Source: Aspidapion aeneum (Eukaryota > Arthropoda > Insecta > Coleoptera > Brentidae). From it: a stretch of DNA of 64,000 bases. The notes beneath the pieces were generated by a model. That model ran no database searches, was not told the DNA's origin, and saw only the letters and a program-made list of their open reading frames with translations. The stretch lies in NCBI GenBank assembly GCA_963576565.1, contig OY755048.1, forward strand, positions 6,244,136 to 6,308,135. Reading direction: 5' to 3'. Positions within the stretch are counted from its first letter, which is position 1, and each line of letters begins with the position of its first letter. Positions 21,332 through 33,573 of the stretch are shown piece after piece. The translations under genes and the position numbers were made by a program.

Positions 21332-22204
21332 TAAGTAAATTACTACAAATGGAACTATATAGGTAGGTAGTGAAGTTCCTACTATCCAGATGTTAGTTAC
21401 ATTTTAAATAAAAGGTATATTTTTGGATCTTGCTGAGAAAACTATAAAAGAAATAAAGTTGAAAACAACTGTGCATCAAGTAGGTACATCTCGCCATTTT
21501 GCTTCCTTTTTCAACAATTGTGCGAAATTTTCCAACAATTTAAAAAAATACTAACAATGTTTTCTTTTCATTTATAGCGTAAAATGCATCCCAGAGTGCA
21601 ATCCATACTATTTTGTTATCTTTTTAAACAATGTTTCAAAAATTTTCGACAATTCGTTGCATTTTTTCATCTTTTTTTGTAAACCATTTTGTTAATGGAT
21701 GGATGGATTTAATACTTAAAAATCTTTTCAAACAATTTTGCAAACATTTTCAGCGATTTGGGCTTGTCCGCAAGTTACGTAACGATCTAGGGGGGAAGAA
21801 GGGGTTTGACCTTGCGTTACACAATGTTTTTTTAATGTGTTTTTTCTTGTAAATGCGTACGAGGGGGGGGGTGAAAAATCCTGAATTGACGTTCCCTTTC
21901 TTGCATTTTTTTGTTTCCTTTTTGTTTTAATCGTTAGTTAAGTGTATCCCGCCATTTTGTTAATTTTTATACAACAGGCGAATTTTTTAGCAATTTAAAA
22001 TTGTGCAAGACAATTTGTTTTTTTTAAGTGTAAAATATATTTAAGAGTATTTCGGTTACTTTTTTCATCTTATAAATTACAAGATAAAAAAAGTAACAGT
22101 AAAGAATAAGTAACCGATTTTTTTTTCTGTGATTTAAAAAATGTGTTTGAAAGTAAATGACTGAATGATAAACATTGTCCCCAAAATTGGCTTAGTTTAG
22201 CCAG
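21332..22204. repeat. Degenerate TTGCACAATT/TTTCAACAATT-rich stretch
   Basis: Words such as ACAATTTTGCAAACATTTTC and TTTTCAACAATTGTGCG recur in loosely spaced form, with related words at 20,930-21,010 and 23,215-23,345. It looks like an old AT-rich repeat. No coding content. Confidence 0.4.
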
Positions 22205-22292
22205 TCCGAAGCTCAACATTTCTGCGTCCGCGCACTCTCTTAGGAATCACTTTCAAGAATTTTCACAGAGAAAAAATTGGGCGTCTTGAAAT
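22205..22292 (-). repeat. Inverted diverged copy of the 533/1,399 repeat
   Basis: On the minus strand the blocks AAAATTCTTGAAAGTGATTCC, AGAGAGTGCGCGG and CGCAGAAATGTTGAGC match the core of the direct repeats at 650-710 and 1,515-1,575. This shows the family is dispersed. Confidence 0.6.
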
Positions 22293-23117
22293 AAAACTAT
22301 TTTCAAAATGTCAGCTTGTTACTCATGGTTTAAGCTATTTTTGGTCTAAACTGCGCTTTTTTATAACGGCCGATACTAAAATTCTACATTTAAACAATTT
22401 TTTTTATTATTTAGCTTGAACGATTTTGCAATGGCATATCCGGAAAACAAAGCCAGTTTTTTGACAAATGTGCAGAAGTTTTTTCAAAACTTTGGGTGCT
22501 GTTAGAATCAAAGGCTGATTTTCCAAAGATCAGATACAGCGGTTTAAAATAATAAACCAGACGAATGTAAATGATAATTTTTGCAACACTATTTTTGATT
22601 AACTAAAAATTGGTAAATTAGAAGTCCACGGTATCTACAAAACTGTAACCTTTATTTAAAGGTTATCAAAATATCAGCTAGAATATTTTGACTATTACAT
22701 AGAAATCCTTCAATGTTCGTTAAACTTAGTTCTACCTATACCTATTTTGTCTCTGCTGCCTTCCTTGCAATTCCCAAACCAGGGAAAATCCGAACGATGG
22801 AAGCCCATAGCAAACAAGAATCTTTAAATAGATATATTTTACACGTTCAGGTAAATTCATTAATCATAACACTACCTATATTGGTTAAATAATTTAAAAA
22901 ACTAATGTGTTAAAATTGTTTGTACTCATAATATAAGAAAAACGAAAATAAAGGTTTTTAACAAGTGATTTTTTAGTTTGGTATTTTGTTGTCAAATAAA
23001 AATTGAACATTGTGTACTTGTCATAAAAAAAATAAAGGGTTTTTTAAAAAAATATACACAAAAATTAAAACAAAATGCAAAATCATATATAATTGCAGTT
23101 AAAATTATAAGTTAACG
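22293..23117. other. Unassigned stretch
   Basis: AT-rich. No long frame, element end or RNA gene recognised. Confidence 0.4.
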
Positions 23118-23212
23118 CAGTGGCGTATATAAGGGGGAGCCTGGGGGGCCCGCCCCCCACGAAGCTAAGGTTTTTTTAGATATTTTTCACATATTTCATG
23201 AATAAAAAAAAA
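23118..23212. mobile_element. Truncated hAT-type MITE (same family as 1,122-1,313)
   Basis: Starts CAGTGGCGTATATA and runs through the G-rich/C-rich block and then GATATTTTTCACATATTTCATGAAT, the reverse complement of the interior of the 1,122 element. The right terminus is missing, so no target duplication can be given. Confidence 0.7.
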
Positions 23213-23394
23213 CAGTTGCACAATTGTTTAAAATTTTACAACAAATTCCATTGCACAATTCAATGCAAAATTTTTGCACAACTTGGTTTTATACCCATTT
23301 TGGAAACAAATTGTGAAAAAAAAATTAACAATTGTTGAAAAAAATTACATACATTTTTCTCTGTCTAGAGCCTACCCCACACTACCACTACTAC

Positions 23395-23525
23395 TACTAT
23401 GGGTTCCAGGTCATAGAGAGAACCCTGTCAACGGGAAGATTAATCAGCTGATCAAGAGGGGATACCAGCAAAGGTCTAAATCCGGCTCTGGAACGAGGAA
23501 CTCGAGGACATCGACAATGAAATAC
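23395..23525 (+). pseudogene. LINE RNase H fragment
   Basis: A frame starting near 23,398 reads WVPGHRENPVNGKINQLIKR, matching the WVPGH box and following helix of LINE-encoded RNase H with substitutions. It is preceded by a short (CTA)n run. Too short and diverged to be functional. It probably belongs to the same LINE family as 24,701-25,071 and 30,085-30,960. Confidence 0.6.
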
Positions 23526-23664
23526 GAATTTTAATATTTTAGATAAATTATTTAGTTTAAATTGGTTCAAACGGCGAAAATTGCCAGACAAAAACAGATT
23601 TCAAGCGGTTGCAATATCACATACAAATTAGTTTAATGTGTCTGTAATATTGAGTCAAATAAAT

Positions 23665-26080
23665 ACCGGGTGGGCCAAAAAAAAACGGATATTTTTTTTT
23701 CATTATAACTTTAAAACTATACAATTGATTTTAATGGGACAATCTGCGCTTGGTAGAGAATTAATTAGAGTTTTGAATAAATATATCTTTTTGTTTGTTA
23801 TCTTAGAACTCAAAATGGCGGACGAAATTGAAATGTCCCCTTTAAAGGTGCTTGTTTATTCTTATGTTACAAACATGTTTTAACTATTTTTTTAAATCAG
23901 TGAAAAAGCTGCGTTATTGCATACACAACAAGGTACGAATTACCAAAATCGGTTTATTGGTTCTTAAAAAAACAGTTTTGTTTTAACCATTGTTATTGCC
24001 TTGCCAATCATGTCTGCATGTATGTCCTTATAAATTCATTACTACTAAACCGATTTGAATGAAATAAAAAACATCCTTGCTATTCAAATATCATAATCAA
24101 AATTTATCGTCATCTAAAAATTTTAAATGGCGGACAGAATCATACTTGATTCTTTAAAATGGCGTGTTTATTCTTATTTTCCGAAAATGTTTTTATTTTT
24201 TTTTTCAATTTATAGAAAAGCACTACTTCTCCTCCACACAACGAGATACAAATGCGTAAAATCGATGTGGTGGTTCTCAAAAAATCTATTTTTGTTTCAA
24301 CCATAGTTTTACACGATTGCATTGCCAATCCTGTCTGTATGCATTTTCTTATACATTTGCTATTACTAAACCGATTTTAGTGAAATAAAAGAAATTGTGG
24401 TGAGAAGTGATTGCCCTTTAAAGATTATAGTCAAAATTTGCCGCCGTTTTAGAATTTAAGATGTCGGAAAGAATCATACTTGATTCTTTAAAATAACGTG
24501 TTTATTCTTATTTTCCGAAAATGTTTAATTTTTTTTTTAATTTATAGAAAAACACTACTTTTCTCTCGCATTAAGAGGTACAAATTATTAAAATCGGTGT
24601 AGTGGTTCTCACAAAATCTGATTTTGTTTTCACCATTGTTTTACAAATTATATGATCGCATTGCCAATCCTGTCTGCATTCATTTCTTTATAAATTCATT
24701 TCTAACCGGACATAACCGGTTGAGGAAGCACATGACACGTATAGGAGTCGAGAATGACCCTACCTGCCCAGCCTGTGGACAGGAAGAAGAGACATCAAGA
24801 CACCTCGTGGCAGAATGCGAGGCCTACGCAAGGATGAGACAACAGGCACTCGGAGCGCCAACTCTGAGCGAGGAAGAACTGCACATGCTCAAATGGGCAG
24901 ACTTACTGGACTTTGTAAAGAGAACAGGAAGGCCCAATGAGCTACCCGACCATCAAAGGGAAGTGCAGAGAGTGGGTTAAGGGACAGACTTGGGGCATGG
25001 CAAAAAGGGCCTACTCTGGCCTACTTGTCAGACCTGCGGGTCAACCCCCCCACTACTACTACTACTACTACTTATAAATTCATTATTACTGAATCGATTT
25101 TAGTGAAATAAAAAACATCATGGTGCAAGCTGATTGATCTTTCAAGAAAATCTTTCAAGAAAATTAACTAAATGCATACAGGATTGGCAAAGCAATCGTA
25201 TAATTTGTCAAACAATGGTTAAAACAAAATCAGATTTTGTGAGAACCACTTGACCGATTTTATTACTTTCTACCTTGTTAAGCTGAAGAAAAATATTGCT
25301 TTTCTATAGATGAAAAAAAACTAAAACATTTTCGGGAAATAAGAAACCGTGCCTCTATGAAGGGTCAAGTATGATTCTGTCCGACATCTGAACTTTTAAG
25401 ATGGCGGCAAATTTCGATTATAATCTTTAAAGAACAATCAATTCTTACCATGATTTTAATAATGAGTTTATAAGGAAATTAATGCAGACAGGATTGGCAA
25501 TGCAATCGTATAATCTGTAAAACAGTGGCTGAAACAAAATTAGTTTTGTTTAAGAACCGCTACACCCATTTTACTAAACTGTACATCGTTGTGCGGGGGA
25601 TTAAAAAAATTTAATTTAATTTAAAATAAGAATAAACACGCCGTTTTGAAGAAACAAATATGATTCTGTCCGCCATCTTAAATTTTAAGATGATGCTTTT
25701 TATTTCATCAAAATCGGTTCGGTAGTAATGAATTTATAGAGAAATAAATGTAGACATGCTTGGCACGGCAATCGTATAATATTCAAAATAATACTGGAAA
25801 CCAAAACATTTTTTTAGAACCACCGAACCGATTTTGCTGATTTGTACCTTGTTGTGCGTGGCAAGAATGCAGCTTTTTTACCAATTTAAAAAAATAATTA
25901 AACCATGTTTGCAACAGAAGAAGGGGTACAATTTAATTGGGTCCGCCATCTTGGATTTTGAGATGGCGGACAAAAAGATATATTTAGTCAAACCTCTGAT
26001 TAATTATCTGTCAACTGCAGTTTGTCCCATTAAAATCTATGGTATAGTACAAAAGTTATGATGAAGAAAATTGTCTGTCA
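23665..26080. mobile_element. Foldback element with long inverted arms
   Basis: The left arm (about 23,690-23,995) and right arm (about 25,790-26,060, inverted) share TTTTAATGGGACAA, AAATATATCTTTTTGT, AAAATGGCGGAC, AAGCTGC, ACAACAAGGTAC and AAAATCGGTT in mirrored order. Between them are further units built on the same words (ACCGATTTTAGTGAAATAAA), some direct and some inverted. It has no transposase frame. A LINE tail sits inside it at 24,701-25,071. It is probably a non-autonomous foldback transposon; ends are approximate. Confidence 0.7.
24701..25071 (+). mobile_element. LINE 3' fragment with 13-bp target duplication
   Basis: TTATAAATTCATT flanks the insert at 24,688-24,700 and 25,072-25,084. 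It reads FLTGHNRLRKHMTRIG, then a CCHC-type knuckle CPACGQEEETSRHLVAEC, then an acidic helical tail ending at the stop 24,978-24,980. The 3' end carries a (CTA)n tail instead of poly(A). The reverse transcriptase and most of RNase H are absent because of 5' truncation. Similar tails are at 36,060-36,145 and, inverted, at 30,085-30,250. Confidence 0.85.
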
Positions 26081-26089
26081 AAATAGATT

Positions 26090-26400
26090 TTAGTTTAAAA
26101 AAAGGGTGGGGATAGATTTCAAAAATTAGACTTTAAGTGAAAATATGTCATGTGTGATATCAAACGAAAGTCTAGTCTGGAGTTAAACAAAATACATTTT
26201 AGTTTTAAAAAAAAGGGTGGGGTAGATATCAAAAATTAGAGTCAAAACATGGCTTGTGTGGTATCAAACGAACGGTAATTGAGTCTGGAATTGAATAAAA
26301 TATATTTCAGTTTTTGGTTATATTAGCTGACACGTACACTATAACTATAGTACCTAGTGTGAGCTTAGGTACCCATATATTGGCAGATTATTTTTATATT
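26090..26400 (+). repeat. Tandem-repeat element with terminal hairpin-like end, copy 2
   Basis: Two units of the ~112-bp repeat seen at 79-415, followed by the same right end: ACTATAACTATAGT and GTGTGAGCTTAGGTACCCAT. It directly adjoins the right arm of the foldback element. Confidence 0.75.
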
Positions 26401-27185
26401 AAGTTTAGAAATTAAAAAGTTTGAAGCAAACAAGAGTTTTTTTGGTTATTTTCAAAAATTGGAATTTGTATATTACAAAATACCAACGAACGATTTCTAG
26501 GACTTGGGCCATTGGACAAAAATTACGATTTTTATTTAAAAAACACCTATATATTGTACAGTTTGGGAACACATTTTAAAGTTTTATGAGATCTTAAAGT
26601 CTTAAAAGCTTTCCTTGTTTGTTTATACTAACATCCGATCACCTCAATAAATTTTCGATAAAAACAAAAATAAATAATAATATTCGAAAACGACTCTGAA
26701 ACACTTTAGATACCATGCAGTTATAGCTATTAATTACAATAATAGTCATAAAGCATGTCATTAAACAACTTAAATGGTTATAAACAGTGGGCCGTATTTT
26801 TTAATTGGGAAATAAAAAATATCCGTCATTCTACGATGCTTAATATTAATTATTATTGTTATTATTTTAGTTAAGTGCAGGCTTTTTAAATAAATAATTC
26901 ATTGAACTTTTGTCAAATCATCGTCTGAGAAAGTTTTAAAACAATTAAGTTAACTTTAACCCACCGCACCGATGTCTAATCCTAACATATATTTTTGCTG
27001 CTGAATACAAATTCTCTTTGAGAATTATGACACCTGTGTATGAATTGTTGAACGGCTGAGAACTGAGAAGGAGTACTCCCTCAAAAGTGAAAGTCAAATT
27101 GCGCATGCGATCTCACTTGATTTCCGCATCTCTATTGGTCCTGACGTGGGAAGATGTTCATTCTCACGCTCACCCATTTCAAGAA
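26401..27185. other. Unassigned stretch
   Basis: AT-rich, with no recognised genes. A CpG-containing patch lies near 27,095-27,170. Confidence 0.4.
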
Positions 27186-27740
27186 TTCATATAAAGCTGG
27201 AAAAAAGAATAGTAAAAGCAAAAAAGGTTATTGGTTGTCTTAACAGTATTGTATGGAGCAGAGAGATAAAAAAGAATGTAAAATTAACATATATGAAACA
27301 ATGGTGAAAAGCACGCTGTTGTATGGAATAGAGACTTGTCGTGTAACAGAAAAATACAAAGCAAAAATGGAAAGTGTCGAAATGGATGCAATAAGAAGAT
27401 CAATGAGAATATCCAGAACAGATCATATAAGAAATGAGATCATAAAAGAAGGAATGGGAATCGAGGGAAGCATAACGGATGACATTACTAAAAGGCAACT
27501 GATTTGGTACGAACATGTAGAACGGATGAGCGACGAAAGATTACCAAAGCAGGTTCTAGAATGGCAACCAATAGGGCGCAGAAAAAGAGGGCGTCCTAAA
27601 CTGGAATGGCAACAGTCAATCTAAAGATCAATGAGTCAAAAAAAACCTGACGGAAGATGGCTGTCAGGATCGAAGGAGGTGGAGAATAGGCGTCGGACAA
27701 TGTAGAAAAACGTTCGAAACCGACATAGTAGTATATACAG
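27186..27740 (+). pseudogene. RTE-like LINE C-terminal fragment with frameshift
   Basis: An upstream frame reads KLEKRIVKAKKVIGCLNSIVW and shifts at the A-run near 27,270 into the frame that encodes IYETMVKSTLLYGIETCRV, QLIWYEHVERMSDERLPKQ and RRKRGRPKLEW. This is the region after the reverse transcriptase palm, the same part as 5,700-6,154 and clearly related to it. A stop at 27,622-27,624 truncates the tail; related sequence continues in other frames to about 27,700, ending CGTTCGAAACCGAC as at 6,147. The palm and endonuclease are missing. Confidence 0.8.
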
Positions 27741-28611
27741 CTAATAAACCTAAATAAATTAGCTGTGTTCTGGCTGGACATTGGTAAAGTTGTACCGTTA
27801 TCGGACAGCAAACGGTTCAATCGGCCACCTAAACAGGTTTTGAACTCCTCCGAAATACGAGAATCGAAGACAGGCGCATTAAAAATGTTTGCATTTCTCT
27901 CTTTTGTGTGGCTGTGTTTATCATGTTGCACTGGAAAAGTTGTATATAAATTAGCATCCACTTCGCGACATTACATTTCTACTTTACATCTCCTAAGTTA
28001 AAAATATGCCATAAAATTACATTAAATTTACATTTGTCTGAAAAAACTACAAAAAAACAATGAGTAACCAAAAAAAATTAAAATTTAGGCATTTAAAGAA
28101 ACATAAATGGAATTTCACATGCCGTTTGACATTTAATTTGCGATCTTACATAAATTCTCTAAATTCACAGAAAAATTGGGAATTAAAACGTGACCAAATG
28201 CCGGGAAAGCCACATAAATATACAAATATTTTTAAGATCACAAATTTTTTTTGCCAAAAGACGAATATTTTGGAAAAAGTCACATGCGCGTGGGCATAAC
28301 GACTGCAACTTCTACTACTACTTTCACAAGAGCTTTTTAATTTTTATTTCTACGGAACTGCGGCATGTTGTATACAAATGATAATATTAATAATTTAGTT
28401 TTTAGTTTTTAAGCACTTAATTTATAATTACATTTCTAGTAAAATAATATGTATCATGTCTTAATGTCCTTAAATTACAGCGGTTCTTAAACAAAAACTT
28501 AACGAATAACTTGGATTAAAAAGGGTCATAAACTATACCTACCAAAATGCAAACTACAAAATGTAATTTTCTTAACTTCTTAGCAGTATCACCATCTATA
28601 TTTGCTAAGAA
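27741..28611. other. Unassigned stretch
   Basis: AT-rich with several short overlapping frames that show no domain. Nothing recognised. Confidence 0.4.
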
Positions 28612-28782
28612 CAGGCGCGGATCTACGGGAGGGGAAAAAGGGGAAACCCCTCCCCCTAAAACTCAAACTATATTTAGTTTTACACACAGAATACACCATG
28701 TAGTCACTATGCAAAATAGTTTTATGCAATATTTATTATGATATTCCCCTCCCCCCAAATAAAGTTCCTAAATCCGCCTCTG
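28612..28782. mobile_element. hAT-like MITE, about 171 bp
   Basis: Left end CAGGCGCGGATCTA and right end TAAATCCGCCTCTG are inverted repeats with a few mismatches. The flanking 8-mers GCTAAGAA and GTTAAATA match at only five positions, so the target duplication is decayed or absent. Confidence 0.6.
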
Positions 28783-30084
28783 GTTAAATATGAGTAAAAT
28801 GACGTAAACTTTGTGAACATGGAGGCTTCCTTTAATATGTGGGTATTTCAAAAATATTTTGTAAAAATCTAATTACAAAATATTTGTAATTTCCGGTAAT
28901 TTCACATAAAACTTGTGATGTGACAATAAATAAACAAGTTTCGGCCAAAAATAAGTGGTACTAATGCAAGTTGGTTTCGATTTTTTATATATTTAGTAGC
29001 GTGTGCATGGTGGTTTATATTTTGTGAATATAACTTAAATTCCTGTAATTTTACCTGCATTTTATAGAACTAAAATTAAAAATATATTCTGATGATTTTG
29101 TGATTTAAAAAAAAATATATGTAAGAAACAAAACTAGTGTAGCCGTTAATTTTTTTTGTAAAATACATACAATAAGCGACTTTGCTTCACAAACCTCTTT
29201 TTCTGTGTACAACAGTAGGTACTTTGGAGCTCTTGCGTTGGTCCTTTTCCTTCGATCATAAAGTAAGTAGGCTTCGCGATGCGACGAAACCTTCACTTTC
29301 TTTTAGTCACGTGACTTTCAATTTATTTCTCTTGCGTATGATTACATGACTGATAAATCCATCACTACGCTACCTAAAACGAAAAACATTCGTTTCTTTG
29401 GACTATTTCCTTGGTCGTTCCATCTGACCAAACCTATTTTAAAACAGTTCTCGGTTAGTAATGCGCGCGCATTTGGATTTATCGTGTGGTTTTATGGGCG
29501 GTTTTATGACAATCCAATGGTGAACTGGAACAGACCCACTATGATCATATCGAATATACTTTTAAAGTTGTACATTACTAAGCAAGGCTAAATGATCTTT
29601 AAAAAAGTTTTACTAAAAATATTATTCTAATAATAAAACACTTAAGAATTTTTAATGTCTTTCCACAACATGACAGGCTTTTCAAAATATTTTATAATGA
29701 ATATAAAATTTTACTAAATATATTTTTAGATCCTTTTTTTAGATGGTAATATTACAAAAATTAGAGTTAGCAAAAAATAGTCCTTCTAAATCAAGATTAT
29801 ATATTTTTTGCATTTTGATCCATAATAAAATACCTTGTTTATATTATGTACATATTACATTTTGTTAATTTCAATAACATTATTAAAATAAAAGCTGACC
29901 AAAGCTTTATAGTTTAGCAACAAAAAACACACTTATTATTAAATTATTTCGGTTGGGGACATTGAATCAATAAAATATTGGTATACAATTTTATAATCAA
30001 ACATTTTATTGTTGCCCAAAAATAATAAAGGGTATTATTTTATTTGTTGTGCTTAACAACAATAACATTTTTTCACATTTTAGC
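28783..30084. other. Unassigned stretch
   Basis: AT-rich. An 81-codon frame at 29,346-29,591 has no recognised domain, and the surrounding ~300 bp is slightly GC-richer. I cannot support a gene here. Confidence 0.4.
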
Positions 30085-30960
30085 TAAGGGCCTTCCCAAG
30101 TAAAAAGGCAACAAAAATAAAAAGGAAAAATATAGCAGTAGTAGTGAGGGGGGGCGGGGATCCGTTGATCTAGCACGTAGGCGAGAGTAGGCCCTTTTTG
30201 CCATGTCTCAACACACTCTCTGCACTTCCATTCGATGTCCAAGTAGCTTAGGTAGTTCATGGGGCATTCAGTTGTTATGACAAAGTCCAGTAGGTATGTC
30301 AGCACATTTGAGTCCATGCTCCAGCTCTTCCTCGCTCAGGCCTCGCGTAGGCCTCACATTTTGCCACGAGGTGCCTTGATATCTTTTCTTTCTGTCTATA
30401 AGCTGACCAGGTAGGGTCGTTCACAGCTCTTATTCGTGCCATATGCTCCCTTAACGGTTATATCCAACTAGAATACCAGAACAACGTCTGTTCGTGTCCG
30501 TTTCGGTAACAATCTCGGCTGCTTTGGTTGGTCTACGAATTCTCTGGTCTGTGTGCAACCTGTTCCGGTTTTCCAGGAGATCGTTAGGTTAGCGCATCCT
30601 CGGTCCAGTTATTCCGTTCGTTCTGCACTTGTAAGTCACCCAGAAGTAGCTCCGGGCCTACATAGCCACTGACTGCTACGATCCGCGCGACTACTTCCGC
30701 CTTCTCAATGTCTGGTATTCCTGTATGCCCCGGAACCCAAACCAGCGTCACACGTTTGCCATCGCTTAGGGTCTCCAACACAGCCTGGCTATCAGAGCAA
30801 ATATATTTTTCCTCTTTCTAGCCGTTTTTGACCTCTTCTATGGTGGCGTAAACTTTTTTCCACGTATACTCCGGCTCCTGTTCTTCTTGTCAAGCCTCCA
30901 AGGTGTATGGGCTCTGCTGACCTCCATTAACGCTAGGGGGATTTATCTAATAGTCAGATC
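30085..30960 (-). pseudogene. Degenerate LINE 3' region (RNase H and C-terminal tail)
   Basis: On the minus strand an RNase H segment (LVWVPGHTGIPDIEKAEVVA, near 30,780-30,700) is followed, across frame changes, by sequence related to the 24,701 fragment, including GKR-to-EELEHGLKCAD and MAKRAYSRL. It ends in a short tract matching (CTA)n at about 30,137-30,146. Upstream remnants reach about 30,960. Several stops and frameshifts show it is old. Confidence 0.65.
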
Positions 30961-31153
30961 TTCTATGGATAGATGCCCAGTTAATTCTTATCTGCCTCTC
31001 CATTGACCTGTGTTCCTTAGACCTAAGAAAAATAATAGTTCATATTTAGAAACACAGAGAAAAATATAAAAATATTAAAACACTTTTAATTGTTAAGAAA
31101 AATGGTGTATATTCAATAGGGCGGGATATACCGTTACTGTATTTGAATCTACC

Positions 31154-31322
31154 CAGGGCTGTACTCAGGAAAAAATTTTGGAGGGGGAGTTAAAAATTTA
31201 ACAATAATTGTGTATTGTGCAATTTATCTTATTTATGTTGCTGAGAAATCCCTTGTAACACACTTTATCGACTATTTCGGGGGGGATTAATCCCCCTTGA
31301 TACCCCCCTAGGTATGGCCTTG
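31154..31322. mobile_element. hAT-like MITE, 169 bp
   Basis: Termini CAGGGCTGTACTCAGG / CCTAGGTATGGCCTTG form an imperfect inverted repeat. The flanks AATCTACC (31,146-31,153) and AACCTACC (31,323-31,330) are an 8-bp target duplication with one difference. The interior has the G-rich to C-rich layout shared by the other MITEs. Confidence 0.75.
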
Positions 31323-31645
31323 AACCTACCGATATTTATTAAATGATCTATATTTATTTATGGATATTTTTATTAACAGTTAAAATATTCATTTTTAAAC
31401 CGTTTATATTTTAACTTTGCTGACCAAGCGATTGTAAAACCAACATGGCGCACAGTGGTTGAATTCTGACTAAAAGTATGTGCCTTGATTCAACCTAAAT
31501 AACTTTAAAAAAATATATTTTTTTTATAAAGGAATCGTCCTTTGAATTTGGAACACAATTTATATCTTTTTATTTTACGTTACTGTCAGAGAAATCGTAA
31601 CGCAAACTTGAAATTTGGTTTTATTTACAAATTTCTCCTGGTAAA

Positions 31646-31832
31646 TTTTTTTTTTTGCTTTTCTTTATGCTGGGACTTTCCATCCAATCAGGATCAATCG
31701 CCCAGTTTCGTAAAGTTAAAGCAAGGTTAAAGCTTTTTAAACAATCACAAACAACTAAGTACCTAGCCAGGAATCGAACCCGGACCACCGGTGTGTGAAG
31801 CAAATGTTGCTACCACTACACCACTGACGACG
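31646..31832 (-). mobile_element. tRNA-derived SINE
   Basis: On the minus strand the head (31,832-31,762) carries a pol III A-box-like TGGTGTAGTGG and a perfect B box GGTTCGATTCC at tRNA-like spacing, ending CCTGGCTAGG. About 110 bp of unrelated body follow, then a poly(A) tail seen as a T run at 31,647-31,657. A functional tRNA is unlikely: the acceptor stem does not close and there is no clear anticodon arm. The target duplication was not resolved. Confidence 0.75.
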
Positions 31833-32329
31833 ACTGTTAAATTAATTAAACTTAAGGGTCTGTTTAACTCTGAATGTCTTAACATATTTTAAAATGGTTT
31901 TCATTTTTAAAAATAGGGAGAACAACGCTTATTATTGTTAGAAGTCAAATTTTAAATTAATTTTCAAAAAAACAAATTTTCTGGAACAAAAACTATCTTG
32001 CCAGAATTGCCTCAGCTACTTATAACGTTTTATTCTCTAGGAACTTTATAACCATACCAAACTTAGCTGCTTGTTTGTGAACTTGAAAATTGAATACTGT
32101 GTTAATGAACGAAATACCAATTTAATTATTTAGCAAATATTGGAATAATTTGCAGACTTTTACATACCTGGACTGGACTCACTTGCATGCGAAAAGTAGT
32201 ATTTGTTTCGTATAAACGTAGCACAGTATATACTGGGTGTCCCAGATTTAATGCTATAAATAGCAAAAACTGACCAACACTCGCAATACTCGATTTTCAA
32301 GAGAAAGTTAACAGTAAAAACGGCATACA
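31833..32329. other. Unassigned stretch
   Basis: AT-rich. ACTGGGTGTCCCAGATTTAATG near 32,237 resembles the end of an unclassified repeat. No gene seen. Confidence 0.4.
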
Positions 32330-32955
32330 GCAATGCATTTTTAACTTTCAGGAGGTTTTTTAAAAGTAGGGAAGGGGCCTCTAACTCTTTTATTTATTAT
32401 CATTTTATTTTAGTTTAAATTGTGTTTTTTGTAGATTTTTTAAAAATAATCCACCTGTCAAACTGAATTTCATCTGTCAATGTTTACTTTTGAGATATAA
32501 CATAAAATTGTTATTTCTTTGTGGAATTACTCCTTTATTTCCTTATATTCTTTGTATTTTTTTATTTAACATTTTAATATATTTACTAAGTTTTTAAAAT
32601 TATTTAATAAAGTGGCAATTAAAAAATATAAATCATAAAAACAATAAAAAATAAAAACATAAAATATTGAGTACGATGTGTCATTTTAAAGAACATTTTA
32701 CACATGATTTAAAAAACAAAAAAACAATAAAAAGAGGGTCATTTCATAGAAATATCAACTATATTATTTAATATTTCATAAACTAAGAGTGACAGATTAA
32801 ATTCAATTTGACAGTTAAATTCTTTGTTAAAAAATGAATTTACACCAAAATGAAATTTTTATAAATAAAAAAGTAATAGTTCCCCTCCTAAAATTCAGAC
32901 TCTTTAAAAAACCCCCGTAGCTTAAAAACGGCTTGCTATATTGCAAGATATATAA
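32330..32955. mobile_element. Diverged foldback element
   Basis: Left arm words (ATTTTTAAC, AGGAGGTTTTTTAAA, GGGAAGGGGCCTCTAA, CTTTTTTATTTAT, CTGTCAAACTGAATTT) recur in inverted order on the right side (32,760-32,950), with many differences. The centre is very AT-rich. No coding frame. Confidence 0.5.
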
Positions 32956-33181
32956 TTTTGACAGTCATGTTGCCAATTGAATTTTTACATGAATAGGCAA
33001 AGGCGGCAAAGAATAAAAATTAGGACTTAGGGCAAGTTTCAAAATATTGGAGTTACCAGAAGATGCAAAATTAGATATTGTAAAAAAATTGCATTTTTAT
33101 ACTTTTGTATATATATCCAAAACAGTTTTTTTTTATGAATTGGTTTTTGAATTATTAAGTTTATTTTTTATGTGTGGTCAA

Positions 33182-33186
<5 letters not shown>

Positions 33187-33220
<34 letters not shown>
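33187..33220. repeat. (AAT)n microsatellite
   Basis: About eleven uninterrupted AAT units. Confidence 0.95.
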
Positions 33221-33222
<2 letters not shown>

Positions 33223-33573
33223 TCTTTTTTTTCCGAAAATAGTCCATTTTCAACCACTGTGTGGCGTGGCGTTGAAGTAAAGTTTAGCGGCGCTAATAAA
33301 AATATATTAGGCACAGCTATAAAATTTAAAGCAAACTATAAGTTAATTAAAAAAAATATACCAAATTTAATTATTTTTTCAATTTTGTTTCAAATAAAAC
33401 AGGCTACTAATAATTTTACAATTCAATTTAACTACCACTTTAAACCTCAACACTTAAGTTTGCTTTATCGCACAATAAAAGGCTTCAACATTTTATCGTG
33501 GGGTGCTAAGCTGCTACCAATCCGTACAAATAAAATAGAACTCTACATTCATTGATATTAAACCAATGGTAGA

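Noticed and set aside
28612..28790. Perfect hAT target duplication
   Set aside because: The flanking 8-mers match at only five of eight positions; inverted ends are supported, the duplication is not.
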